64,000 bases of DNA, taken from Tyto alba. Lineage: Eukaryota > Chordata > Aves > Strigiformes > Tytonidae. The position numbers and the translations under genes were made by a program. Location of the stretch: NCBI RefSeq assembly GCF_018691265.1, contig NW_024881321.1, positions 24,773,698-24,837,697 of the forward strand, written 5' to 3'. A model generated the notes under the pieces. It searched no databases. It worked only from the letters and a program-made list of their open reading frames with translations, and was not told the DNA's origin. This document shows positions 49,747 through 60,209 of this stretch, in pieces (position 1 is the first letter of the stretch; each line of letters starts with the position of its first letter).

Positions 49747-49842
49747 ATGTGACACTTAGGGAAAAGGTTTAGTGGTAGACTTGGCAGTGTTAGGTTAAAA
49801 GCTGGATGCTTAAGGGTCTTTTCCAACCTGAATGATTCTGTG
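49747..49842 (+). mobile_element. CR1 LINE 3' end, right half
   Basis: This continues the CR1 interrupted at 48740. The 3' UTR reads GACACTTAGGGAAAAGG, TTTAGTGGTAGACTTGGC, GGTCTTTTCCAACC and ends with a single tail unit ATGATTCTGTG. Confidence 0.9.
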
Positions 49843-49849
49843 TACTCCA

Positions 49850-50785
49850 AAGAAATATGAAATTTTCATTTAAGTTGTAAAATAAAGAAGAAGTGGAATT
49901 TCAGGGAAAACCTGCTCTTGAAAATGTAAATTGAACTATGAATAGGACAAGTTTAAAAAAATATTTTTCTTTATTTTTTTCTCTATAAAGCATGTGTAAA
50001 GCCAGAGAAACACTGAGTAAAATAAACAAAATTCAGTTATCTTAACTGATATTAATGAGCAAAGAAATGGGATGAAAAGAAATTAATTTGATTGTAAACA
50101 CAAAATAAAGAAGTCTACAGTTCATTCAGATCTAATTAGGTGATTTTACCTGAGATGGCAATAAATATTAACCACTGATATTGTAATCATTGTAAGAAAC
50201 TAAATTGCTGCAGTTATAAGTGATACAGTTTATGTTGATGTAATAACAAATTCAGTGAAAGATTAATGAGAATTCCAAGAGAATAAATGAGTATTATAAA
50301 AAAATATTATGCAGCTGAAGATTTACTCTAAGCATGAAGAAGAATATCAGGTTAAAGGTATCCTTAAAAATACAACTATTTTGTAATTGAACTTTATAAT
50401 TTCAAGTGTTAAATTGATTAATCAAAGTATGTGATTCTGGAAAGACACAAAAAGGTGATACAAATAATTTACAATTCACATGTGACAATCATAGTAAAAT
50501 ATGATTAATGTAAAACAAATGAAAATTTAAGATAGATTGCCAGTAATTAATTGCTTATGGACTAAACAACATGATAAAATCCTTCAAGATATAATTTGTA
50601 TAGAACAGAAAAACTCTGGAGAATCACAGAGAAATTGTCTGGTTTGTTCCATCCGTATGTGAAAATTCAAGTTCTTAAAAATGCATAAGGAAAGTGCATG
50701 CGACCAAAACTACAGAAAGAAAACCTGTGGTCTATTGCATACGTTCAAACTGAAGACTTTAGCAAGAAAAAATAAAATCTGTAGA
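49850..50785. other. AT-rich DNA, no gene seen
   Basis: No gene or repeat family is recognised. Confidence 0.6.
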
Positions 50786-50789
50786 GAAG

Positions 50790-50843
50790 TTGGTTGGGTT
50801 TGTGTGGCAAGATTTTGGTAGCAGAGAGGCTACAGAGGTGGCT
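50790..50843 (+). mobile_element. Stub of family 1 LTR start
   Basis: GGTTGGGTTTGTGTGGCAAG followed by ATTTTGGTAGCAGAGAGG and CTACAGAGGTGG matches the first 50-60 bp of the family LTR. The rest is absent, so it is a deletion remnant. Confidence 0.7.
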
Positions 50844-52659
50844 AATAAATACAAAAAGAGATGACCAAACAACAAGAATTTTTAAGAGTATGCAAAGACT
50901 GTAATGGATCTTGGTTTTCTCAGTGGTTCTTATGGAAGGCAATAAACAGCAACAACTACCTTAGCCATCTTAGTTAGAAAATATTCACCCCAAAAGATTC
51001 TGGTGATATTAAGGATCTAATTATCTGCATTTTTACTTATTTTACTGAATGTATAAGCTTATATTTTTAAACAACTGTGTATCAATCTTATGATTGCCAT
51101 GTGTTTGTTCTTTTCTCTATAACAAACTGGTAAAATTAGTATTTTAATATAATATAGTAGTTGCAAAATATATGCAGTTGAACATCTTGTCTTAGATGCT
51201 ATAAACTAATAGTCAGCTACTCTCTTGTATGTGGCTGGCTTTTTCTTCCAAATCCTTTTAGAAGACATGTTAGAGGAGTCATGAAGCAGATACTACACAG
51301 TTCTTACTCACTTGCCATTGACTCTTAACAGTTAACCTTGTCACAAGGGTACTGGTGGGAAATTATCATACTAATCTATATAATCTCCTTATTCTTTCAA
51401 TTTCTGTCAGTATTTCTGTCACTTTATCTTCTGGATAAAGCCCTTTTCAGGAGACTGATTTAGGTCCTCTAAAATGTTTCATATATCTTCACATACGGAT
51501 CCTCCACCACACTGGGATTTCCTGATACCTTCCATACATCTTGTCTCACATCTATCCCTCTTCTCCAGGTACCACTGTTTGTAGACCATTGTTAGCAAAC
51601 GTTTCAGTTAGCAAACTAATTTCAATAATTTGTCATTGCTTTGAGTCGTTTGCTCATTTCAGTCCCATTTCTGAAGCTAACCTCCAAAGCTTCATTCAGT
51701 CCATGTAAATGAATCCTTTATTTAGGGAACATAAATCAGAAGAACATAAATCTCTCCATAATGAAAAGGAAAAACATACATCTAGCCCACAGGAGATGTG
51801 AATCACCTTTGGTTGTTCTGATACCTCTGCAGTCAGAGAAATGTGACAACACTTTTATCTCAGTAAACCAAGATTAATGTTTTAATTTGCATGGAAAGAC
51901 CAAGGTGTTTTGTACATTTTACCTGGCTATTTGATTTAGTAAATTAACAGAATTGAATTTAGGGTATTAAAGATTGATTCTTATTTTGCTTTATACAAAT
52001 AACCTTTGAAATCTAAAAGTAATGAAGACAGAATACACCCAGTGATCAACATGTAATTAAGATGATTATTTACTCTAATAATAGAGAATTATTTCAGTGG
52101 CAGAAGTGATCATGTGCATTTAGTTAATCTTTAATTTTGTGTATAAGTTTATTAAACACTAATAAAAAACCCTCAATGACAGTTTAATTCTTTGTAGTAT
52201 TCTACCTGATTTTTCAACACAGAAGCACTGATTCAATGACAATTAAGTTTAATAGAAATGTTCCTTTGATTTCAAAGGACTGGCTCAAAGTGAGAGCAAA
52301 AACACAGTTGAAAATTCAACAAAAGCATGTTACCTTCTCAACATGACTAGCATGAATAACTTGTCACAAGAGAGACCATGAATAACTTATGATTCACTGG
52401 AAGCAAGAGTAGACTTTGAACTCTAGTAATTGCATTTTGTGTAAGTTTGTACTTAGCAGCTATTAAACTTGAAATTGCTAATTTACATTTTAGGTGTTAT
52501 TAGACACATGAGGATTCACCATTCTTCAAATAAGAGAAGGAAAGCTAAAAAGTGTAGTGCATCAGATCAGAATAGTTCAGATGCACATTTCCATAATGCA
52601 TTATGGTGGAGTGTATAAGTAGAAAAGCAATAATGTGAAATAAGTTGTTATAATTAAAT

Positions 52660-52685
52660 GGGGGGGGGGGGGGGGGGGGGGGGGG
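52660..52685 (+). repeat. Poly(G) run, 26 bases
   Basis: Twenty-six uninterrupted G on the plus strand in an AT-rich setting. Confidence 0.95.
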
Positions 52686-53237
52686 AAGGTGAAAATGTCA
52701 TATATATTTCCCAGAATATCTTCAAAAACATAGAGGGTTAGAAATATTTTTTGCTTATTGTACACTCCTTTTCAGTTTTTCAATAGAGTAAAATAAGACA
52801 AAAATATCCTTCTGCCCTTGAAGAGAAATAAATCAAGAAATGAAAGCATGGAAAATCATATGCAAATATCACAGATATCTGCTTTGAATGATAGACCTTT
52901 GAATTATAAGATCAAGCTTGATATTTAGATTTATTCTGTATTTTTATCTCAATAATATTAAAATAAATTGTAAAGATCTTCCTTCAGTTCTATAAATACA
53001 TTTAACAAAATATCACAACAGTGTTCACATAGACTTAGAGTGTTCTAGAATAGGAGTCTGATAAAATGAGGGAAATATTTCTAAACAATTAAATGTAACA
53101 GTACATACTTGACCTTTTACTTTAAAAACATTTCAATGCTGTTTCTGAAAAAAAAAATAGTAGTAACCTTCATGCAAGTCAAGTTCTTTTACTTCTTTTG
53201 TAAGAGGTTCTTACCCATATTTATATAAATAAAAAAA

Positions 53238-53340
53238 AGTAACCCCCCCCCCAAAAAAAAACAACAACAACAACAAAAAAAAAAACAAAAAACCCCACCA
53301 AAACTAACCAAAACGAAACCAAAAAAGCCCAAACTAATAA
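53238..53340. repeat. A/C-rich low-complexity tract
   Basis: A C run, then A runs with AAC trinucleotides and AAAACC units on the plus strand; no coding value. Confidence 0.85.
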
Positions 53341-55174
53341 AAATTTTGATGAAGAGTCAGAGAGGGTGGGAAGAGAGAAGAGACAGCAAAAAACATAAAG
53401 TGGAGAGGGAGGGAGAAGGAAAATAAAAATATATATAAATTGACAGACTTCCCTAAGGGACATGAGGGGAGTACTTGTTTACTCTAGAGATGTTCTTCTG
53501 GACATTTTTAGCACTCAAAGATCTTCATCATAGAATTGTCTGTTTAGTTACCTCCTAGCTCTGGATCCCCATCAGGACTGCAAGAAAATAGCTATCAGCT
53601 TGGTAAGGAGTCTATCTGGATCTTGGCATACAAATAATCACATTACGCTTTTTATGTGTGCAAACCTGGGACACCTGTTTTTTATCTGTTACATGTGATA
53701 GATGTTTTATGCACAATGTGGTTCTTTATATCATATGCAGCCTTATGTTCTGCGTAAAATGCTCACTGGTATTACTGCTAAGAGGTCTGTATATTAAATG
53801 AACAAAGAATATGCATCTGAGCACCTGAAAGTTAAATAGCAACATTTTTACTGCTAACATCTAGACACACAGTTATAGTAAACACTCTCTTGAGATAGTT
53901 ATCAAAATCTGTTGAAACTTTTTTTACTCTATGTCAGTGCACATGCATTTGTAATTTTTTCTCACCTTATTTCATGCTTACATTACAACTTATCTCCTCC
54001 TTTTTAGTGTGAAACTGAATTAATTTAAATGTCTTACTGAAATGAATGAAAAAATCAATAACTATTTGATTAGTATATTCACGGCCAGAAAATATCCATG
54101 ATTGGGATGGTCTTTTGAAGTTTTAGGTAAATACAGCTTTGATGTAAAAATGCTTGCAGGTGTCTGACTCAGACAAAACTCAAAAACTATGACTGTGTTG
54201 CCTAGGTGCCTCTGTCACATAACTACTCTTATGATGAGCAGGACACAGACTAGAGCAAGCTACTAGAAACACTAAGAAAAAAAAATATACAAAGTCTGTC
54301 TTACTTGGTCAGAGGAAAATCCAATCTCATTCACTATCCTGTCTCCAATGGTTGTTAAAAATGAAGTCTAGGGAAGAGAATAAACTTCAGTAGCAAGAAC
54401 TGAATTTTGGTTTATTTAATGTATTTTGGAGTCCTTGGTGTATTTCTCTTCTATAATCTGTCCCAGTTTCACCCTGACTAAACCTCAGCAGCTACAGCAT
54501 GACAAAGAGCTCCAGAGTTTAGCTTTACATGTTATTTGAAGAATCATTTAATTTTTCTGGCTTTTAATCTTCTTCTTACGTCTTTCAGCTGGTGTTTCAT
54601 AATTCTTCTTACATTTGAAAATACAGCAAAAATTAACTTTTATGACGATAATGATTTTTATAGACCTCAATTATTTTTCCCCTATTTTGCCTCCTTACCA
54701 GACAAGCTTACTTAGTCACTCTTTATGTGGAATGACTTATTTAATTTTTCTGAGTCTTTTAAAGTTCTACTAAATCTTTTGTGAGCTAAAAATATTAAAA
54801 CAGCACTCATTATTTGGTACCTAGTCAAATTTAGATAATAAATAAATTATGACTGTGTTAGTAGACTCATGATACTTTTCAATTCTAGGCTCTACCAGGA
54901 CACCATTATCATCTTCTGAATACAAGACAGGTAAAGACCCATGCAGTAACTTTATCCAGCAGCCTCAAATAAAGCCATTACCCTTAACATTAATCAAAAG
55001 AAATCAAGGATGAAAGGGATCCATGAGATGCTCCAAGAAAGAATGTCACCCATATTCATCTGCTGTAGAATTCTGATCCACTTAGAATAAAATTAGTAAG
55101 GCAACATACCTGCCTCTTCTATGAGAGTCTAGTGTGTATAATATTGTAGCCTAGGAGATAAGGTGCTACAATTG

Positions 55175-55620
55175 CTCTGGACCATGTCCTGTCCGGTTTT
55201 AGATTTCTCCAAGGGAAGAAGTTTAGCAACCTCTCTGAGGAATCTGTTCCTGTGTTTGATTAGCCTCAATAAAAGTTTTTCTCGCATTCAGGTAGAATTT
55301 ATTGTGTTTCAGTTTGTGCCCATTGTCTCTTGTCCTGTCACGGCAACCACCGAGAAAAGTCTGGCTCTGTCTTCTTCATTTCTTCCCATCCCCCTCTCCT
55401 TCTTCCCAGCTATTTATATACATGGATAATATCCTACATGAGCTTTCTTTTCTCCAGGTTGAACAGTCCCAGTTCACTTAACATCTCCCTGCATGTCAGA
55501 TATTCCAACACTTTAATCATATTCAGGGCCTTTCCCTGGACTTGTCCCTGTTTGCCCATGTCTCTCCTGTATTGGGGAGCCCAGACAAGGAAAAAGCACT
55601 CTTGATATGGTCTTTGGGGT
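55175..55620 (-). mobile_element. CR1 LINE fragment, 3' region
   Basis: The plus strand carries TGGACCATGTCCTGTCCGG, CAGTTTGTGCCCATTGTCTC, TTGTCCTGTCACGG and TTTCTCCAGGTTGAACAGTC, all characteristic of the reverse complement of CR1 3' ORF2/UTR sequence. Both ends are truncated and the tail is missing. Coding frames are broken. Confidence 0.85.
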
Positions 55621-55624
55621 TCTG

Positions 55625-57050
55625 ACTAATTTAAAAATAAGATACAAAATGAGACAAACCATGCTGTAGAAGTGCCAGTTTCTTTATGCTGCTTATAAAG
55701 AATACTTGGGTCACAATCAGCATGATAGATATCTCAATACTGTCCAATTTCACCTAATTTTGCTCATCGCTAAATACCATCCATTTAAAAACATGTGAGA
55801 TCATGCCTTCACCCACTTTTACAGTAAGACATGGTAGCTAAATAATTTCCCAGAAATTTAACATAACTGCTAAAATACCAAACAAATAATAAGAAAGAAA
55901 GGCAAAAGTAAGGAAGGATTATAAAGGGATGACCTCTATGGTCTTGAAAATAGATTAGTGTGCAACTAGGAAACCAGCAATATTTCCATGGAAAAAAAAC
56001 ACAACATGTACAAACTTGAAATGGTGGCTTCATAACTATGTAATTTGGGAAACACATTCTGCTGCTACAGTATTCTCAATGTTTTGTTGGTTTTCCTCCA
56101 GTGACCGTCTAGTGTATAACACTTTAGCAGTCATGAGAGTAGTATCACAAGCTTATGACTGCTGTCCTTACAGTAAAACTGTAGGATTAAGCTTTTGTTG
56201 TTTTTTTTTTTTCTCTTATTCCTGTAAATCCTATACTGGCAGCACTCAGAGCTGCCTCAAAGCAAATGACAAACCTTTTCCCTCTTAATGGTTTATGCAG
56301 TTTCCTAGAAAATGAGCTGCATGTATCTGAATCCCTTCAGAGCAGCATGAAAGCTGAAGCCATTTATCTCATTTTCTGGATGAGTGCTTTAGCCTCAAAC
56401 TTATACACAGAAGTCAATCGATGCTCTCTGTATCTTAAAAAGTGAGCCATACTCATTTAAACACCACCTTTAAGAGGCAGACTACATATTTTAAATACCA
56501 TTGGACAGATATACTTGGTGTACAGCTAGTTGGGAGCTCTGCACTCAAAAGTGAGGGCATTCTAGTATGTTTTCTTTCAGAGGTTGTACTAAATTTTTAA
56601 ATAAGATCCCTCATGCATATACATAAATGTGTGTTTGTTTTAATAGAAAGACAGAAGTTAATATGTTATACAAGTTCATTCTATAAATAATGAGTTTGGG
56701 AAATTATCATTCTGTAATCTGATATTATAGCCATTGCTACAAAAAGATTTAGACTTACAGTCATAAAAATTTCACTTCTCCCGATGAGTTTAAGTTAAGC
56801 TCATGGGTAAGCCTGTGAAAGAATGAGACTATCCAGAAATTCTGCCTATATTTTTAACCAGATTCTCTGCAAAATACTTTTGTATTCACTGAATTTCTTC
56901 CCTTTTAGATATTTGATTTTATGGGAAATAATTTGGAATTAAGTATTCCAACAATACTTCCAATTATTCCTTCATTAACTTGTTATTAACAGTGTTGGAT
57001 AGAACCAATATCTATAAATCGAATCGAGGAAGGAATCAAGTACTGAAGTT
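55625..57050. other. AT-rich DNA, no gene seen
   Basis: No gene or family is recognised. Confidence 0.6.
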
Positions 57051-57059
57051 TTGTTTATT

Positions 57060-57082
57060 TTTGTTTTGTTTTGTTTTGTTTT

Positions 57083-57113
<31 letters not shown>
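57060..57113 (+). repeat. (GTTTT)n and T-run
   Basis: GTTTT units followed by about 30 T, 60 bp before the CCCTT array. Confidence 0.9.
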
Positions 57114-57171
57114 GTAATGGAACAAGGTGAAAATCAACAACATAGATATTTGACATTTTTCATGTCCATTA

Positions 57172-57655
57172 TCTCCCTTCCCTTCCCTTCCCTTCCCTTC
57201 CCTTCCCTTCCCTTCCCTTCCCTTCCCTTCCCTTCCCTTCCCTTCCCTTCCCTTCCCTTCCCTTCCCTTCCCTTCCCTTCCCTTCCCTTCCCTTCCCTTC
57301 CCTTCCCTTCCCTTCCCTTCCCTTCCCTTCCCTTCCCTTCCCTTCCCTTCCCTTCCCTTCCCTTCCCTTCCCTTCCCTTCCCTTCCCTTCCCTTCCCTTC
57401 CCTTCCCTTCCCTTCCCTTCCCTTCCCTTCCCTTCCTTCCCTTCCCTTCCCTTCCCTTCCCTGCCCTTCCCTGCCCTTCCCTGCCCTGCCCTGCCCTGCC
57501 CTGCCCTGCCCTGCCCTGCCCTGCCCTGCCCTTCCCTTCCCTGCCCTGCCCTGCCCTGCCCTGCCCTTCCCTTCCCTGCCCTGCCCTCCCCTCCCCTCCC
57601 CTCCCCTCCCCTCCCCTCCCCTTCTCCCCTCCCCTCCCCTCCCCTCCCCTCCTCC
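57172..57655. repeat. Compound pentanucleotide array CCCTT / CCCTG / CCCCT
   Basis: About 485 bp of pentanucleotides. CCCTT units run to about 57460, then CCCTG units mixed with CCCTT to about 57588, then CCCCT units to 57655. One unit is short by a base near 57435. The plus strand is polypyrimidine except for the CCCTG part; the minus strand is (GGGAA)n-like. The two large frames across it (251 and 236 codons) are pure repeat translations, not genes. Confidence 0.97.
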
Positions 57656-57659
57656 AGAA

Positions 57660-59785
57660 TGTATAAAAATTACAAATTTTTATTCTGAGACACACAGAGA
57701 AATATTCAGTTCTAGATTTAATATATGTGTCACTGTTATTCAGCAATGGAAAAAAAGTTTTTCACAGCCTTCAGATATTGTACTTGGCTTGGGAAGTCTG
57801 AAATAACCTATGCTTATTTCCTTTGCTGATCAAGAAGCAGGCTCATACAGATCCCTTGAGACCATGAACACAATTACATTTGTCTTCCATAAAGTAGCTA
57901 GGTAGGAAATATATTATCAGATTCATTGTGTTGAGACCACTTTCACCTCACCTTCTGTGATAAACTAAAATCTTTGAAGAAGTACAGTGAATAATTTTCA
58001 ACATATTTTGAGTGCACTAATGCAACTTAATTCATTAGTTTTTGTAAAAACAGCTGAAGTTTTGAGAGTCATGGAAGGAAGAGAGAATTAGCCTGATACA
58101 AGTCTCTAAGAGATTAAAAAGGCGGTCAAATTAGAAAGAATGGTATTGTCTGAGATAGAAAAGTAACATTTTAACACTGTAGAAGATTTATGTTTGACAC
58201 AATTAAGTGGCCAATTATTTCAATTCAACTTTGTATGGGACTCCAGCACTATATGCTTTCATAGTATTGGACTGAATAAGTTTAAAAACATTATGGGGAT
58301 GATGATTTACATGTCTATTTATTTTGTTTAGTAAACGAAAAACAAATTTTCTTTTCACCACTTTACTTGTTATGTCTGGAAGGTATTATTATAGAGAATA
58401 TTTATGAAAATGTTACACCAGTAATATAACTAGTTGCCATAGCTGGATGCTGTAAAAAGCTTATCTAATATTCCCTGGTTGCCTAACTTGTCACTTAGAC
58501 TGAACTATAAGTATTTATAGATGCTTCTTTTATATTTAATACTAGTAAACAGTTCTACAACTTAGAACATGCAAATATACTGTTTCTAGGAAAGAAACAC
58601 TATTGCTCTCCTATACCTTTACATTGTTTTCCAAAATATGTTAATCTGAAGCAGAAGAAAATCTGTAAATAAGTTAGAAGACAGAAATATAGAAGATAGA
58701 AGTTTGAAGAAATGTAATAAGCTTCCAACTGATTTGAGAGCTAAACTATATAGAATTCAATATATAACCACTTCAAGACTCACCTGATGTTGTTTCTGTT
58801 TGTTTGTTTGTTTTTGTTTGTTGTGTTTGTTTTTTTTTTTTTTTTTTGTAATTGCATTCAATGCTAGATAATGTTGAGTTCTTCTCAGCATGACTCAAAT
58901 GAGACATTTTCCTAGAAAACAAGGTAGGCTTACATTGTTTTGATGGTTTATGCCTCAATAAAGCATGATACTTACTTAACTGGAAGTCAATGGATAGGGG
59001 TGATTGATCTAATTACTGAAGAAGATAAATCTGTTGATGAAAACAATGAATTTCAGTACTTTACAGGTTATAATTCTAGACTAATACCTTAGATTTCCCC
59101 ATTTGAAAAAGCTCCATAGCTTGTTTCTTTCCTTTCTGGTGGTCAGGCATATAAATTAACATTTAATTATCTTATAAATCACTTTCACCTAAGTAGAGAA
59201 CTTTATTTATATTAAGTAGTAAAGGTCTTTTAAAAGTCAACTGAGAGAACTGTGCTATCCCCAGACAGCAAACCATCATCTTGGGGATTGTACTAAGGAC
59301 CACTAAAAATTTCTTCTTAAATTCTGTGAAAGAATCGTTGCAGGAATATTTAGGAAAAGGAGATTAATTAAATCTGGATTAACTGCTCAGAAAAAAATGT
59401 TAGAATTACTATGCAAAAATGTAAAATATTGGGCCATCTGGTCCATTTCTATCTGATGATGTTAAATAATCCCAGAGATAAAAAAAAAAGGCCTGGCTGT
59501 TTTTTACGCTCATTAGCTTGTGATATAAAAATAATAACAATAAGGTTAATTTTGTCAGCATTTTGATTTTTTATTAAATCCACTTGATTTAGATAGATTC
59601 TATGAAGTCATAAAAACCATTTAAATATTCAGTCCTGAATCCATTTAGTGAAATGTTATATGAATTTAGCTGATACATTTGTTCATATTTAAAAATTATT
59701 TTTAAAATACCCCAAACATTTAGAAAATTCTGCATATTAAATATTATTGGCATATCATGTGCTTCAGTAATGAATAATTACAGCA
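57660..59785. other. AT-rich DNA, no gene seen
   Basis: A (TTTG)n and T-run lies at 58797-58848. No gene or family is recognised. Confidence 0.6.
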
Positions 59786-59791
59786 TGTCAT
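59786..59791. repeat. Target-site duplication TGTCAT (left)
   Basis: Six bases before the LTR, matching CGTCAT at 60201-60206 in five of six positions. Confidence 0.75.
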
Positions 59792-59863
59792 TGTAGGAGG
59801 GACCCCGTACGGAGATAAGACCTAAGTAACGACATCACACCAATGCGATGAAAGTCGTTCTCC

Positions 59864-59869
59864 TTTATT
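59864..59869 (-). terminator. LTR polyadenylation signal AATAAA (minus)
   Basis: The plus strand reads TTTATT. It lies just downstream of the TATA-like box on the minus strand, as in LTRs with a very short R region. Confidence 0.6.
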
Positions 59870-59883
59870 TACCTGAATAGCAT

Positions 59884-59893
59884 CAAGATATAC
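59884..59893 (-). promoter_or_regulatory. LTR TATA-like box (minus)
   Basis: The minus strand reads GTATATCTTG, placed about 20 bases upstream of AATAAA. It is the best TATA candidate in this LTR. Confidence 0.5.
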
Positions 59894-60200
59894 AGAGCCA
59901 CATGGTCACACGCTCTATGCTTTACAGTCTATTGGCTAAAGGCACTTATCACGCCCCTGGAAGTTCTGTGATAGGTCTGCATCGTTAGTACACGTGTATA
60001 AACTAAATCTACTTTGTAGTTAGTGTATCCAGGCATTTAACAGGAAGGAAGCACTAGCTTGACTTCCTAATTCTTGCCCTTCCAGGTGACCTCAAGGGCA
60101 AGATTATCACGTGGCAGTTTTCTGCTCTGAGGCTCAGCCTGGATTGTCCAAACCCTGTAGGATCAGTGCATGACCCTGATCCCCAAGAAATCCTACCACA

Positions 60201-60206
60201 CGTCAT
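60201..60206. repeat. Target-site duplication CGTCAT (right)
   Basis: Partner of TGTCAT at 59786-59791. The mismatch could be CpG decay (CG to TG) in one copy. Confidence 0.75.
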
Positions 60207-60209
60207 CAT

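Larger units (their letters stand above)
50850..55160. other. AT-rich DNA, no gene seen
   Basis: Contains the G26 run at 52660-52685 and an A/C low-complexity stretch at 53238-53340. No gene or family is recognised. Confidence 0.6.
59792..60200 (-). mobile_element. Solo LTR, alpharetrovirus/ERVK-like, 409 bp
   Basis: On the minus strand it begins TGTGGTAGGATTTCTTGGG and ends GGGTCCCTCCTACA, so it has TG...CA ends with imperfect inverted termini. A 6-bp near-match duplication (TGTCAT/CGTCAT) flanks it, the size expected for alpha- and beta-retrovirus-like elements. A TATATC core (about 59887-59892) is followed within about 20 bases by AATAAA (59864-59869) and then CGCATTGGTGTG. That compact arrangement of TATA, polyadenylation signal and a CATTGGTGTG R region is known from avian leukosis/sarcoma-type LTRs. 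No partner LTR or viral genes are present. CpG dinucleotides are unusually well preserved compared with the flanks, which suggests a young insertion. Confidence 0.85.

Noticed and set aside
57036..57806. Two long frames (236 codons minus, 251 codons plus) across the CCCTT array
   Set aside because: They are uninterrupted only because the pentanucleotide has no stop codon in these phases. The proteins are monotonous Gly-Lys-Glu-Arg or Pro-Ser-Leu repeats with no non-repeat domain.
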